Translations under genes and position numbers: made by a program | NCBI GenBank assembly: GCA_024636645.1 | Contig: JAGXGR010000136.1 | Location: forward strand, 1 to 36,929 | From: Legionella sp. | GTDB lineage: Bacteria > Pseudomonadota > Gammaproteobacteria > Legionellales > Legionellaceae | DNA length: 36,929 bases | Direction of reading: 5' to 3' | Shown: piece after piece, positions 9,012-17,480 of the stretch | Layout of the letters: each line of letters begins with the position of its first letter | Position numbering within the stretch: the first letter of the stretch is position 1 | Notes under the pieces: generated by a model | Seen by the model: the letters and a program-made list of their open reading frames with translations, nothing else | Database searches by the model: none | What the model was told of the DNA's origin: nothing

Positions 9012-10517
9012 TTATCGGTGGGGGGCAGGTCTATTTTGTTTGCGCACAAAGGCAGGAATATGTAAGCATTTTAATAAATCACCCAATGTCCCTTGCCTTA
9101 AAGCGCCAATATGCCTGGGATCCAGAGACTTTGAACGATCCTGTATAACTTCGATCATGTTGTTAACCGCCTCGATTTTTTCCTTTTTAGAAAAAGCACC
9201 GAAAGGTCTTGATAGAAAGCCAAAAATATTAAGGTATGAATCCGGTGATTTCTCCCTGTTCCGTTTGTATATATTTAGTTTGTCAATCAGTAATTTTTTA
9301 GCAGGATTGGCAGATCCATTGGCCAGCGATTCTTGGTGAATGATAGCCATTTGTCGAAATATAGTCTGCATTTTAGAAGGATTTGTGCTTATTAAACGAG
9401 TCAATTGTTCACGATTGACAGGGGTAGGATCTAAAGACGCAGCATTAACGGCGGTCGGAAAAAACTGTATCAATAATGATTCAGGTAATGCAAGAAAATC
9501 TTTCTCGATTTGTTTCACATACTTACTAAAATCGGTTCTGAGGTCATTGATAAGTTTATCTGCTCTTTCTTGAGTTAGTTGCTTTATTGTTGCTCTGATT
9601 TCATCAATAGCAGGATGCTGGGTAAAATCGCTATCAGGATTTTTGGGATGCGCATTGATAAGAAATTGATAATCCATATTTTTTTCTATGCGAGATGCAA
9701 AGGCCTCCTGGAATTCAGCTCTTTCATACATCTTTTTGCAAGCTTTTATGCCTGTAGAATAATTGTCTATCATCTCAGAGAGCAATGTTTCTGTTGTTCC
9801 TTTTTTAAAAAGAAAATCGCTATACGATGTTTGTTGTTGATCTATTTCAGTCAATTGTGTGGATATATCCTGAAAAGCACGGCTTTGGTGTTCGGAGAGA
9901 AAATTAACGCTGGGTGATAATTCTTCTGATTTACGTGAAATACCATAATCATTTAAATCATCTGATTTGAAAAACACATCCAAAATAGGGTGGTGCTTTC
10001 CGTTAGCTTTAAATTCTTTAAATAAGATACCATGTTTATCATGCCATTCTTCTCTGTCAGGATTATTTGATGTATAAGAGAAGGGAGAATCAAAATAATC
10101 GAGTACAATAACTTCCCGATCGCCAGGTAAATTCATATAATGCAGGGGAATGTTATTCTCTTGAAGTCTTTTCCATAACTGGAGCAATCGCTCTTTGTAT
10201 TGCGCTGCTGATAATTGCGGTACATCTGCGTCGGGTAAATAGATACAAATTTCTTTACCTAATTGCGTTCTATCTTTTCCAGAATGACTCAATGCACCAT
10301 CATAATGTTCATTCAACTCATTCTGATCAACAATTTCATAAAGTTTAATATCAACTGCAACATCAACAAATACATCCGCCAGAACATCCTTGATGTCTTC
10401 AAGTGAGTTAGTCAAATTCTTTTTAAAAATCGCGTCAGGTGCTAAATGCACACGCAATTGCCAACCTTGCCTGGTTTGTTCATAATCCAGTCCTCTATTA
10501 AGCATTATATAGGGCAT
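9012..10517 (-). CDS. Orphan 501-residue protein, candidate Dot/Icm effector
   Basis: I do not recognise a family. The protein is soluble-looking, with no signal peptide or membrane segment. The N-terminal 170 residues look like a compact alpha/beta domain, with GKEICIYLPDAD, LLQLWKRLQENNIPLHYM and a TPFSYT-like FSYTSNN block. Residues of about 205-360 are charged and helix-rich, possibly coiled coil. The C-terminal part is also helical and ends in a basic tail (RKQNRPAPHR). No acidic E-block is visible near the C-terminus, which weakens an effector call. The coding DNA looks more AT-rich than recJ or secA, as is common for acquired or effector genes. The start has AGGA about nine bases upstream. 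It stands alone, convergent with recJ. Confidence 0.6.
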   Translation of the reverse strand: MPYIMLNRGLDYEQTRQGWQLRVHLAPDAIFKKNLTNSLEDIKDVLADVFVDVAVDIKLYEIVDQNELNEHYDGALSHSGKDRTQLGKEICIYLPDADVPQLSAAQYKERLLQLWKRLQENNIPLHYMNLPGDREVIVLDYFDSPFSYTSNNPDREEWHDKHGILFKEFKANGKHHPILDVFFKSDDLNDYGISRKSEELSPSVNFLSEHQSRAFQDISTQLTEIDQQQTSYSDFLFKKGTTETLLSEMIDNYSTGIKACKKMYERAEFQEAFASRIEKNMDYQFLINAHPKNPDSDFTQHPAIDEIRATIKQLTQERADKLINDLRTDFSKYVKQIEKDFLALPESLLIQFFPTAVNAASLDPTPVNREQLTRLISTNPSKMQTIFRQMAIIHQESLANGSANPAKKLLIDKLNIYKRNREKSPDSYLNIFGFLSRPFGAFSKKEKIEAVNNMIEVIQDRSKSLDPRHIGALRQGTLGDLLKCLHIPAFVRKQNRPAPHR

Positions 10518-11057
10518 TCTGTTGATCCTGTATTTAAGCTAACTGGTAGTTATATTATCATGAAATCATAATTTATACATATGGTAGTCATAAAACCATC
10601 AAAAAACTCTGATTTTAAGTGGCCATGGTTATAAGGCGCCTCACGACCGTCACATTAAATTTGTTCAATCTCACTATCGGTTGGGCCTTGGGCATTTGAT
10701 TCGTATTTCTTACTATTCTTTAAGCAATAACTGGATTGTTGGGCCAAGGCCCTGAGGTATCTTCACTGCTCGGATTTTTAGATTTGAAGCTGAAAAGCAA
10801 AATCTACATTATGATTTTCAAGCAAATACATATAAAAATAGACGAGTACTCTCTTTTTTTATCTCGGCTGCCAAGTTATCAAAAAGAAAATACCCATAAA
10901 AATAGACTTAGATTGGATTCGTCGGCAGACCTGGGGAGCTTCATTATGATTGTTCAAAAAAATGTGAAGATCCCTCAGGCCAAGGCCCAACCTACATTTG
11001 AAACCGTGGATTTAAATATTTCATTACAGCTTGATAGAAAGCCAAAACAATCAGGCT
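10518..11057. other. 540-base stretch without a convincing gene
   Basis: Holds the promoter region of the orphan gene (AT-rich, about 10520-10620) and then an inverted-repeat element at 10738-10991. A plus-strand frame open from a TTG at 10736 to 11218 runs through the inverted repeats and into the antisense of the PhzF-family gene. It has no ribosome-binding site and no recognisable protein signature, so I do not call it a gene. Confidence 0.6.
10738..10991. repeat. Inverted-repeat-bounded element of about 254 bases
   Basis: Imperfect terminal inverted repeats lie at 10738-10766 (begins GTTGGGCCAAGGCCCTGAGG) and 10964-10991 (its reverse complement begins GTTGGGCCTTGGCCTGAGGG). They share GTTGGGCC, GGCC, TGAGG and ATCTTCAC in order. 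A third partial copy, GGTTGGGCCTTGGGC, lies at 10679-10693. Inside are two direct repeats of the form AAATACnnATAAAAATAGAC (10824-10843 and 10888-10907). No transposase is encoded. It is consistent with a miniature inverted-repeat element or the remnant of a larger one. Confidence 0.5.
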
Positions 11058-11846
11058 TTATGGTAAAAAAATATGACCTTGTAAATAAAGTTGGCAAGAG
11101 CCTGATAATAAAACCCGTTCCATGGCTACTTCACACATCAATTCTCCTGTTCGCTTCAATCCTTGTATGGCATGAATTTGTTTCTTACCTAAACGATTAC
11201 TCCAATAAGGCGCTATAACACAGTGCGCAGATCCAGTGACCGGATCTTCAGGCACATCACAGCCAGGGTAAAAACAGCGTGAGTACACATCAGCCTGAGT
11301 GGCTGGTGCTGATAGAATTACGCCACGATTTTCAGGATCGCTAATCGCATGTAAATCTGGTCTGGCCTCTTTTACTTCCCGCTCATTTTCAAGGATTATC
11401 AGCAAATCAAAGGTACTTTCGTACACCTCCACTGGCTGAACTTTGATAGCCTTTAACAAGGAGGGTAAAGGGGGTATTTTAGTATAAGGCAGCGCTGGGA
11501 AATCCATCTGTAATAAACTGGAATTTTTCTTCACTCGCAGTTCACCACTTTTGCTATTAAAAACAATCTGCTCTTTTTTATGACCTAAGAATTCAAAAAT
11601 AACAAAAGCACTTGCTAATGTCGCATGACCGCATAACGCTACTTCAGTATTAGGTGTAAACCAGCGAATCTGATACTGTTCGTCTTCAGGAAGAATAAAA
11701 GCAGTTTCAGAAAGATTGTTTTCTGCGGCAATCGATTGCATTTGATCATCACTTAACCAATGACTCAATGGGCAGACTGCAGCTGGATTCCCACCAAATA
11801 ACTCGGAAGTGAAAGCATCAATTTGGTATATCGGTTGTTTTTTCAT
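11058..11846 (-). CDS. PhzF-family isomerase-like protein
   Basis: A 262-residue member of the PhzF / diaminopimelate-epimerase-like fold family. Typical blocks are DAFTSELFGGNPAAVCPL (10-27), NNLSETAFI with the conserved acid E47, WFTPNTEVALCGHATLASA (about 62-80), and DPVTGSAHCVIAPYW in the C-terminal half. PhzF itself isomerises a phenazine precursor, but most bacterial members lie outside phenazine clusters and have no known substrate. No phenazine genes are nearby, so a specific reaction cannot be assigned. GAGGAG lies about seven bases upstream of the ATG. A strong palindrome begins 22 bases before the start codon. Confidence 0.88.
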   Translation of the reverse strand: MKKQPIYQIDAFTSELFGGNPAAVCPLSHWLSDDQMQSIAAENNLSETAFILPEDEQYQIRWFTPNTEVALCGHATLASAFVIFEFLGHKKEQIVFNSKSGELRVKKNSSLLQMDFPALPYTKIPPLPSLLKAIKVQPVEVYESTFDLLIILENEREVKEARPDLHAISDPENRGVILSAPATQADVYSRCFYPGCDVPEDPVTGSAHCVIAPYWSNRLGKKQIHAIQGLKRTGELMCEVAMERVLLSGSCQLYLQGHIFLP

Positions 11847-11868
11847 TAAGTCTCCTCGATTGACTGGG

Positions 11869-11907
11869 TTATATTAACACAGCTTATAGCAAGCTATGTT
11901 AATATAA
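11869..11907. promoter_or_regulatory. 39-base palindrome upstream of the PhzF-family gene
   Basis: Two 17-base arms, TTATATTAACACAGCTT (11869-11885) and AAGCTATGTTAATATAA (11891-11907), match at 16 of 17 positions around a five-base loop (ATAGC). It lies 23-61 bases upstream of the PhzF-family start codon, where a promoter or leader would be. There is no T-run, so a terminator is unlikely. An operator for a dimeric regulator or a leader hairpin is the best guess. Confidence 0.5.
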
Positions 11908-12028
11908 TCGGATTGAAGTAATCATGAATACGTCTACGTTATGCGAATGTATAGCGTAAATGATAGAAGGCCACACCGGCTGTCCATGTCATTACGACGA
12001 TTTTTAAGCGCATTAGGCTTTTTCAGTG

Positions 12029-12034
12029 TATAAT
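12029..12034 (+). promoter_or_regulatory. -10 element of the dusA promoter
   Basis: A perfect TATAAT lies 30 bases before the dusA ATG, in non-coding DNA. The expected -35 position (around 12006-12011) is poor, so an activator or an upstream contact may be needed. Confidence 0.45.
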
Positions 12035-12063
12035 ATCGGTACTTCAAACGGTCTGATTCAGAA

Positions 12064-13053
12064 ATGACTAAGAACAGCCTTATTTCCAGCTTGTCCATCG
12101 CGCCGATGATCGATTGGTCCTATTCGCATTTTCGTATGTTTATGCGGTTGCTGGCGCCATCTTCTTTAATATATACAGAAATGCAAACTACTGGCGCTAT
12201 TGAACATAACCCGCAGCGCGCCTTGCAGTTTAATCCCTTTGAGCAGCCCGTGGCTTTACAGTTAGGCGGTTCTGATAAACATCATCTGGCGCTTTGCGCA
12301 AAAAAAGCGGAACTACAGGGTTATCATGAAGTCAATTTGAATCTTGGCTGCCCAAGCGACAAGGTGCAGGCAGGGCGATTTGGTGCCTGCCTTATGACAG
12401 AGCCCTTGCTGGTCAGCGATTGCCTCAAAGCAATGAAGGACGCGGTGAATATTCCTGTGACGGCTAAAACCCGTATTGGAATTGATAAGCAGGACAGCTA
12501 TGCCTTTTTCTCTGACTTTGTCCATACGCTGGTTGATGCCGGTATCGATAAACTGATTGTGCATGCGCGAAAAGCCTGGTTAAAAGGACTTAACCCTAAA
12601 CAAAACAGAACCATCCCACCAATTAATTATGAGTTTGTCTACCGTATTAAACAGGAATTTCCGGCATTGCCCGTTGTCGTCAATGGCAACATAAACAGTT
12701 TTGAACAAATAGCTGCACATCTTGAGACGCTGGATGGGGTGATGCTGGGCAGGCTGGCTTGCCAGAACCCTTACGCCATTGCATTAATTGATCAATTATT
12801 AAGCGGCACTCAGCAAGTTCCTTCAAGAAGTGCTATTATAAAAGTATATTTTGATTATATGTTACAAGCTTTTGAGCAAGGAGAAAAACCTGGTTTGCTC
12901 ATCAAACCCATCTTTAATTTTGCACACGGCTTGCCCAAGGCTATTGAATGGAAGACCCTGTTAATGGCAATGATTCAGGAAAAGCATTTAACTAACCTTA
13001 AGCCAGCCCTGCAATGGATGAAAGACATAGAAACAGCCAATGAAGTCGCTTAG
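12064..13053 (+). CDS. dusA: tRNA-dihydrouridine synthase A
   Basis: Reduces uridines in the D-loop of tRNA (positions 20/20a in E. coli DusA) using FMN and NADPH. The 329-residue TIM-barrel protein opens with SIAPMIDWSYSHFR, the DusA form of the family start. It has QPVALQLGGSD (61-71), NLGCPSDKVQAGRFGACLM (93-111) with the expected catalytic cysteine C109, TAKTRIG, HARKAWLKGL (characteristic of DusA), VVVNGNI and GVMLGRL for FMN phosphate binding. The length and motifs separate it from DusB and DusC. It is transcribed alone toward secA, with 138 bases between. Confidence 0.93.
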   Translation: MTKNSLISSLSIAPMIDWSYSHFRMFMRLLAPSSLIYTEMQTTGAIEHNPQRALQFNPFEQPVALQLGGSDKHHLALCAKKAELQGYHEVNLNLGCPSDKVQAGRFGACLMTEPLLVSDCLKAMKDAVNIPVTAKTRIGIDKQDSYAFFSDFVHTLVDAGIDKLIVHARKAWLKGLNPKQNRTIPPINYEFVYRIKQEFPALPVVVNGNINSFEQIAAHLETLDGVMLGRLACQNPYAIALIDQLLSGTQQVPSRSAIIKVYFDYMLQAFEQGEKPGLLIKPIFNFAHGLPKAIEWKTLLMAMIQEKHLTNLKPALQWMKDIETANEVA

Positions 13054-13191
13054 CATATAGTTTGCACGGCCCCTATAAAAATAAAAACAGTAAATTGCGC
13101 TCAGTCAACCATATTTCATGGTATTTTTTATGAATTTCTAGTACATTAACTGATTTTGATTTTAAGAATTCTCGAGAGGAAGAACCTGACC

Positions 13192-15882
13192 ATGCTGAAT
13201 ACCTTGATGAAAAAAATGTTCGGTAGTCGAAATGAACGAATATTACGACGAATGGAAAACACAGTATCAGCGATCAATGCTTTTGAAGCCGATTTGAAAG
13301 CATTAAATGATGCTGAGCTTGCAGCCAAAACTGATCACTTCAAAGCCCGCTATGCAGACGGCGAAACCCTGGACGAATTATTGGCGGAAGCATTTGCCAC
13401 GGTCAGAGAAGTTTCTGTCAGAACGCTGGGGCTGCGCCATTTTGATGTGCAGATGATTGGCGGCATCGTCCTTCATGAGGGCAACATTGCTGAGATGCGT
13501 ACCGGTGAAGGTAAAACACTGGTCGGTACCTTGCCGTCCTATCTGAATGCCATCAGCGGCAAAGGCGTTCATATCGTTACCGTCAACGATTACCTGGCAA
13601 GACGGGACAGTGAATGGATGAAGCCTATCTATGAATTTCTCGGCTTAACAGTTGGTGTCATTTATCCGGATATGTCCCATGAAGAAAAACAACAGGCTTA
13701 TGCAGCAGATATCGTGTATGGAACCAATAACGAGTTCGGCTTTGACTATCTTCGTGACAACATGGCTTTCAGTTCAAAAGAGAAGGTTCAACGAGAATTG
13801 AATTTTGCTGTTGTGGATGAGGTGGATTCCATTTTAATTGATGAAGCACGTACCCCTTTAATTATTTCGGGCGCGGCTGAAAGCGGCTCTGAGCTTTATA
13901 TTAAAGTAAATAAACTGATTCCTCATTTAACAAAACAGCTCACAGAAGACGACGACGGCCATTACACCGTTGATGAAAAACAAAAGCAGGCCCATCTTAC
14001 CGATGCCGGGCATCAGAAAATCGAAGAATTACTTGTTCAGCAAAATTTGCTGGATCCAGGCGAGAGCTTGTATCATGCCAGTAATATCATGCTCATGCAT
14101 CATGTGAATGCCGCACTAAAAGCCCATGCCATGTTTCATTGTGATGTGGACTATATTGTAAAAGATGATCAGGTGGTCATCGTCGATGAGCATACAGGAC
14201 GCACCATGCCGGGCCGTCGCTGGTCAGAAGGTTTGCACCAGGCAGTTGAGGCCAAAGAGGGTGTCAGTATACAAAGTGAAAACCAGACACTGGCTTCCAT
14301 TACCTTCCAGAATTTTTTCCGTATATATAATAAATTGTCAGGCATGACAGGAACTGCCGATACGGAAGCTTATGAGTTTCAGCAGATTTATAGCCTTGAA
14401 GTGGTTGTCATTCCTACCAACAAACCCATGGTACGCCGGGATGAAGCCGATTTGATTTACATCAGTATAGAAGACAAATATCAGGCGATTATCGAAGATA
14501 TTAAAGACTGTGTTCAACGGCAGCAACCTGTTCTTGTAGGTACAGCTTCTATCGAGGCCTCTGAATTACTCAGTCGCTTTTTGAAAAAAGCTAACATTAA
14601 ACATCAGGTGCTTAATGCCAAATTCCACGAGAAAGAAGCCCATATTATTGCCGAGGCCGGGCGACCAGGCAGCGTGACCATTGCCACGAATATGGCCGGT
14701 CGGGGAACGGATATCGTGTTAGGCGGAAGTCTGGCCTCAGAAGAGGAGCAGATGCCTGAAACCACAAGCGATGCTGATAAAAAGGCGGTTAAAGAAGACT
14801 GGAAAAAACGTCACGATACCGTCATTTCTGCGGGCGGACTCAGAATTATTGGTTCGGAGAGGCATGAATCAAGACGGATTGACAATCAGCTTCGTGGTCG
14901 TTCCGGGCGCCAGGGCGATCCAGGCAGCACGCGGTTTTATCTGTCACTGGACGATAATTTAATGCGTATTTTTGCCTCGGAACGTGTCGCGTCTATGATG
15001 AAACGTTTAGGTATGAAGCCTGGCGAGCCTATTGAACACAATTTAGTGACCAAAGCCATTGAGAATGCTCAGCGAAAACTGGAAGGCCATCATTTTGATG
15101 TGAGAAAGCAACTGCTTGATTATGATAATGTCGCCAATGATCAACGTATGGTGATTTACACACAGCGCGCCACGATAATGGACATGGATGATCCTCAGGA
15201 ATACATTCAGCAAATTCGCGGGGAAGTCATCGAAAATCTGGTAGATACTTATATACCACCCAATAGCCTTGAAGATCAATGGGATGCCCAGGGCCTGACT
15301 GTAGTGCTTGCCGATGAATTTCAGATCAATGCACCGGCTCATCAATGGATTGAAGAAGATCACAGCATCCAGCCTGATCAAATCAAAGACAAAATAACTC
15401 AGCTAGCTGCCAGACATTATCAGGACAAGGAAAATCAGGCCAGTCGCGAGGTGATGGCGCAATTTGAAAAGTCTGTGCTATTGCAGACACTGGATAATCA
15501 ATGGCGAGAACATCTTGCTTCCATGGATCATCTGCGCCAGGGTATCCACTTACGTGGTTACGCGCAAAAAGATCCGAAGCAGGAGTATAAGCGCGAAGCC
15601 TTCACTTTATTTACTCAGATGTTAGATAGCATTAAATACGATGTGATTCGTCTGTTGTCATCGGTTGAGGTTCAATCGGAAGAAGATGTCAATGCCATCG
15701 AAGAGCAGCGCCGTGCCGATAACATTCTTGATATGCAATATGCGCATGATGAAATGAATGACGAGCCGCAAGCGTCTGAAGGCCAGACTTTCAAAAGACA
15801 GGAAAAGAAAGTAGGGCGTAATGATCCTTGCCCCTGTGGCTCCTCTAAAAAATATAAAAACTGCCACGGAAATCTTGCGTGA
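13192..15882 (+). CDS. secA: Preprotein translocase ATPase SecA
   Basis: Drives export of unfolded precursors through SecYEG with ATP. The frame is open to an upstream ATG at 13156, but ATG 13192 follows AGAGGA at good spacing and gives [20 protein letters not shown], aligned with the E. coli N-terminus. From there it is 896 residues. Walker A is MRTGEGKT (102-109) and the DEAD-like Walker B is in [17 protein letters not shown]2 has [14 protein letters not shown] and [11 protein letters not shown]. The C-terminal zinc-binding SEC-C tail is complete (C880, C882, C891, H892), for SecB or ribosome contact. An acidic linker precedes the tail. The stop codon overlaps the mutT start, as in the common secA-mutT arrangement of gammaproteobacteria. 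Confidence 0.97.
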   Translation: MLNTLMKKMFGSRNERILRRMENTVSAINAFEADLKALNDAELAAKTDHFKARYADGETLDELLAEAFATVREVSVRTLGLRHFDVQMIGGIVLHEGNIAEMRTGEGKTLVGTLPSYLNAISGKGVHIVTVNDYLARRDSEWMKPIYEFLGLTVGVIYPDMSHEEKQQAYAADIVYGTNNEFGFDYLRDNMAFSSKEKVQRELNFAVVDEVDSILIDEARTPLIISGAAESGSELYIKVNKLIPHLTKQLTEDDDGHYTVDEKQKQAHLTDAGHQKIEELLVQQNLLDPGESLYHASNIMLMHHVNAALKAHAMFHCDVDYIVKDDQVVIVDEHTGRTMPGRRWSEGLHQAVEAKEGVSIQSENQTLASITFQNFFRIYNKLSGMTGTADTEAYEFQQIYSLEVVVIPTNKPMVRRDEADLIYISIEDKYQAIIEDIKDCVQRQQPVLVGTASIEASELLSRFLKKANIKHQVLNAKFHEKEAHIIAEAGRPGSVTIATNMAGRGTDIVLGGSLASEEEQMPETTSDADKKAVKEDWKKRHDTVISAGGLRIIGSERHESRRIDNQLRGRSGRQGDPGSTRFYLSLDDNLMRIFASERVASMMKRLGMKPGEPIEHNLVTKAIENAQRKLEGHHFDVRKQLLDYDNVANDQRMVIYTQRATIMDMDDPQEYIQQIRGEVIENLVDTYIPPNSLEDQWDAQGLTVVLADEFQINAPAHQWIEEDHSIQPDQIKDKITQLAARHYQDKENQASREVMAQFEKSVLLQTLDNQWREHLASMDHLRQGIHLRGYAQKDPKQEYKREAFTLFTQMLDSIKYDVIRLLSSVEVQSEEDVNAIEEQRRADNILDMQYAHDEMNDEPQASEGQTFKRQEKKVGRNDPCPCGSSKKYKNCHGNLA

Positions 15883-16298
15883 AAGTGGCTGTAGCCATTA
15901 TCAGCAATGTTAAAGGAGAACTTTTAGTCACCCAGCGCTCACCGGATCAAACGCACGGCGGGTACTGGGAGTTTCCCGGTGGAAAAGTGGAAGTGGGCGA
16001 AACACCGGAAGCGGCCTTGATCAGAGAAATTAAAGAAGAAGTGGATTTGTTAATACATCAATCCATTTTTTTAGGCAGAGTAAATCATTGTTATAGCGAT
16101 AAAACGGTTGATTTATACGTATATAAGGTCACTGATTATTCTGGAAAAGCCTGCTGTCTTGAAAATCAATTGGCAATGCAATGGGTCAGGCAGGATGCTC
16201 TTGCGCACTTGTCTTTTCCAAAAGCCAATCATCGAATAATAGAATTATTTTTAAACGCATCAGAGCTGACAAATCGCAAGATCCATCTCGATGGATGA
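15879..16298 (+). CDS. mutT: 8-oxo-dGTP diphosphatase MutT (Nudix)
   Basis: Removes 8-oxo-dGTP from the nucleotide pool to prevent A:T to C:G transversions. The 139-residue Nudix protein has its box at residues 35-57: G35, E41 and R49-E50-x-x-E53-E54 are all present. The box's last glycine is replaced by aspartate (D56), a mild departure from consensus. [12 protein letters not shown] precedes it, as in MutT. The start is a GTG overlapping the secA stop by four bases (GTGA), so translation is probably coupled. The 3' end overlaps the convergent zapD gene by 39 bases. Position after secA supports MutT over other Nudix enzymes. Confidence 0.88.
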   Translation: MKVAVAIISNVKGELLVTQRSPDQTHGGYWEFPGGKVEVGETPEAALIREIKEEVDLLIHQSIFLGRVNHCYSDKTVDLYVYKVTDYSGKACCLENQLAMQWVRQDALAHLSFPKANHRIIELFLNASELTNRKIHLDG

Positions 16299-17006
16299 TG
16301 ACTTGGCTTCTTTCAGACTGAACAAATCAAATAATCTTATCGTTAAACCATGATAACCCACTTGTAGTCGAGGCATCAATTGATGAGACTTATCTAATTT
16401 GCATCCAATTAAATGACAGGTGACCTTGGGCGGTAAACTGTATTGATAAAAACCATTTTCAGTGGTAATACGGGTATAATACGTGGTTTCCCTCAGTAGT
16501 GACAGATAGAGATCTACGGTTAACTGAAGATCGCTTAACGTTTCTAACCAGCTTTGAAATTCTTTCTGACGTTTCTCAACAGGTAAATCCAGCCACATTA
16601 ATAGCTGCGGTGAGTTAAACTCGCAATCCTTGGAGTTTACATGGTATATCTGTCTTATCGATTTTAAGAACAAGGAATCATTGATCGACTGGCCAAATAA
16701 TCCCGATACATTGCTTAACATATATATTTGCTTTGAGAGTTTTTCAATCAGGTCAGCATTAATGGTTGTCTTCGCCCTGGAGAGCACATATTCAATACGC
16801 ATGAGCTCCTTGAGAAAGCGACTTTTCAACTCGGGTTTTTCAATCAACTCAATAATTTCAATCAGATTTTTTAATGCATATCGATGGATTGCAGGATGTG
16901 ACTCGCTGCATGCCTGTTTGATAATATCAAGTAGAGATTCAATACGCAGTGCGGTTCTTGATAAAAAATGCGTTGCTAACTGGAATGTAATGGTATTATT
17001 TTGCAT
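16260..17006 (-). CDS. zapD: Cell division protein ZapD (DUF1342)
   Basis: ZapD cross-links FtsZ filaments at the division ring. The 248-residue protein shows the family pattern: LRIESLLDII near the N-terminus, LKELMRI, the central PQLLMWLDLPVEKRQ (matching LHIWLHLPQAQR of E. coli ZapD), ENGFYQYSLP, and a C-terminal MDLAICQL matching the FELACC-like end. It is mostly helical in the first two thirds and strand-rich after. In E. coli zapD lies in coaE-zapD-yacG near mutT; here it converges on mutT with overlapping 3' ends, so the neighbourhood is rearranged. The ribosome-binding site is weak. Confidence 0.88.
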   Translation of the reverse strand: MQNNTITFQLATHFLSRTALRIESLLDIIKQACSESHPAIHRYALKNLIEIIELIEKPELKSRFLKELMRIEYVLSRAKTTINADLIEKLSKQIYMLSNVSGLFGQSINDSLFLKSIRQIYHVNSKDCEFNSPQLLMWLDLPVEKRQKEFQSWLETLSDLQLTVDLYLSLLRETTYYTRITTENGFYQYSLPPKVTCHLIGCKLDKSHQLMPRLQVGYHGLTIRLFDLFSLKEAKSSSIEMDLAICQL

Positions 17007-17184
17007 AAATAAATGCTGTCCGTAGCAATTTAGCCTTGAATTTAATCAGTACGTTATCATATACCATGGCTTTGAGCAACTTTGGGCTCGGATGTGGGTG
17101 TAACTCTCATATAGACCATGACGCCCCCGCCTATGCACCTGCGCTGTGCAGTCATCTGGTCATTGATTTCCTGTTAACATCGCT

Positions 17185-17215
17185 CCCGTAATACGCTGCG
17201 CTCCTTACGGGCTAC
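17185..17215 (-). repeat. GTAG-headed REP-like palindrome (minus-strand copy)
   Basis: Read on the minus strand: GTAG, then CCCGTAA, a GC-rich loop, and TTACGGG, 31 bases in all. It differs from the facing copy at 17228-17258 at one position. A GTAG head on an imperfect palindrome is the hallmark of REPs recognised by RAYT transposases. Confidence 0.75.
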
Positions 17216-17227
17216 CTACCCGTCGCC

Positions 17228-17258
17228 GTAGCCCGTAAGGAGCGGAGCGTATTACGGG
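17228..17258 (+). repeat. GTAG-headed REP-like palindrome (plus-strand copy)
   Basis: GTAG, then CCCGTAAGGAGCGGAGCG and TATTACGGG. It forms a head-to-head, BIME-like pair with 17185-17215 across 12 bases; the pair could fold into one long hairpin. Confidence 0.75.
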
Positions 17259-17419
17259 GCGATGGTCAAGACCCTCATTAAACTATGCAAGGGTACAACG
17301 CTCACATAGGAAAAAAAACTGTCGTTGTTATATCGGACGACATGGCATATATGAGAGTTGCACCCCATTGCTGCAGATTTTAATTTTTGTTGAAATTGTG
17401 TAAATTTCATCAAAACCCT

Positions 17420-17448
17420 TTCACTGGTCATCAATTGTGTAGGATAAT
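17420..17448 (+). promoter_or_regulatory. Possible promoter of the BON-domain gene
   Basis: TTCACT (17420-17425), a 17-base spacer and GATAAT (17443-17448; five of six matches) lie 33 bases before the start codon and just outside the palindromic element. Confidence 0.35.
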
Positions 17449-17480
17449 CAAACGAATGATAATTAAGTACGGGGCTGACA

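Larger units (their letters stand above)
17096..17365. mobile_element. Candidate MITE: 28-base terminal inverted repeats around a REP pair
   Basis: Terminal inverted repeats lie at 17096-17123 (begins GGGTGTAACTCTCATATA) and 17338-17365 (its reverse complement begins GGGTGCAACTCTCATATA). They match at 24 of 28 positions. The centre holds two inverted GTAG-headed palindromes (17185-17215 and 17228-17258). Partial symmetry continues between centre and ends, for example CATCGC next to the REP on both sides. No transposase gene and no clear target-site duplication are visible. Confidence 0.55.
17007..17480. other. 474-base divergent intergenic region
   Basis: Lies between divergent zapD and the BON-domain gene. 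Most of it (17096-17365) is a nested palindromic element described separately. The remainder holds the upstream sequences of both genes. No open frame with a ribosome-binding site or recognisable product is seen. Confidence 0.7.

Noticed and set aside
10736-11218. Plus-strand open frame of 160 codons
   Set aside because: It starts at a TTG inside an inverted repeat with no ribosome-binding site, crosses the element, and ends antisense to the PhzF-family gene. The translation has no family features.
13156-13191. Upstream ATG extension of secA
   Set aside because: It adds 12 residues absent from SecA homologues and lacks a ribosome-binding site, while ATG 13192 has AGAGGA and the conserved N-terminus.
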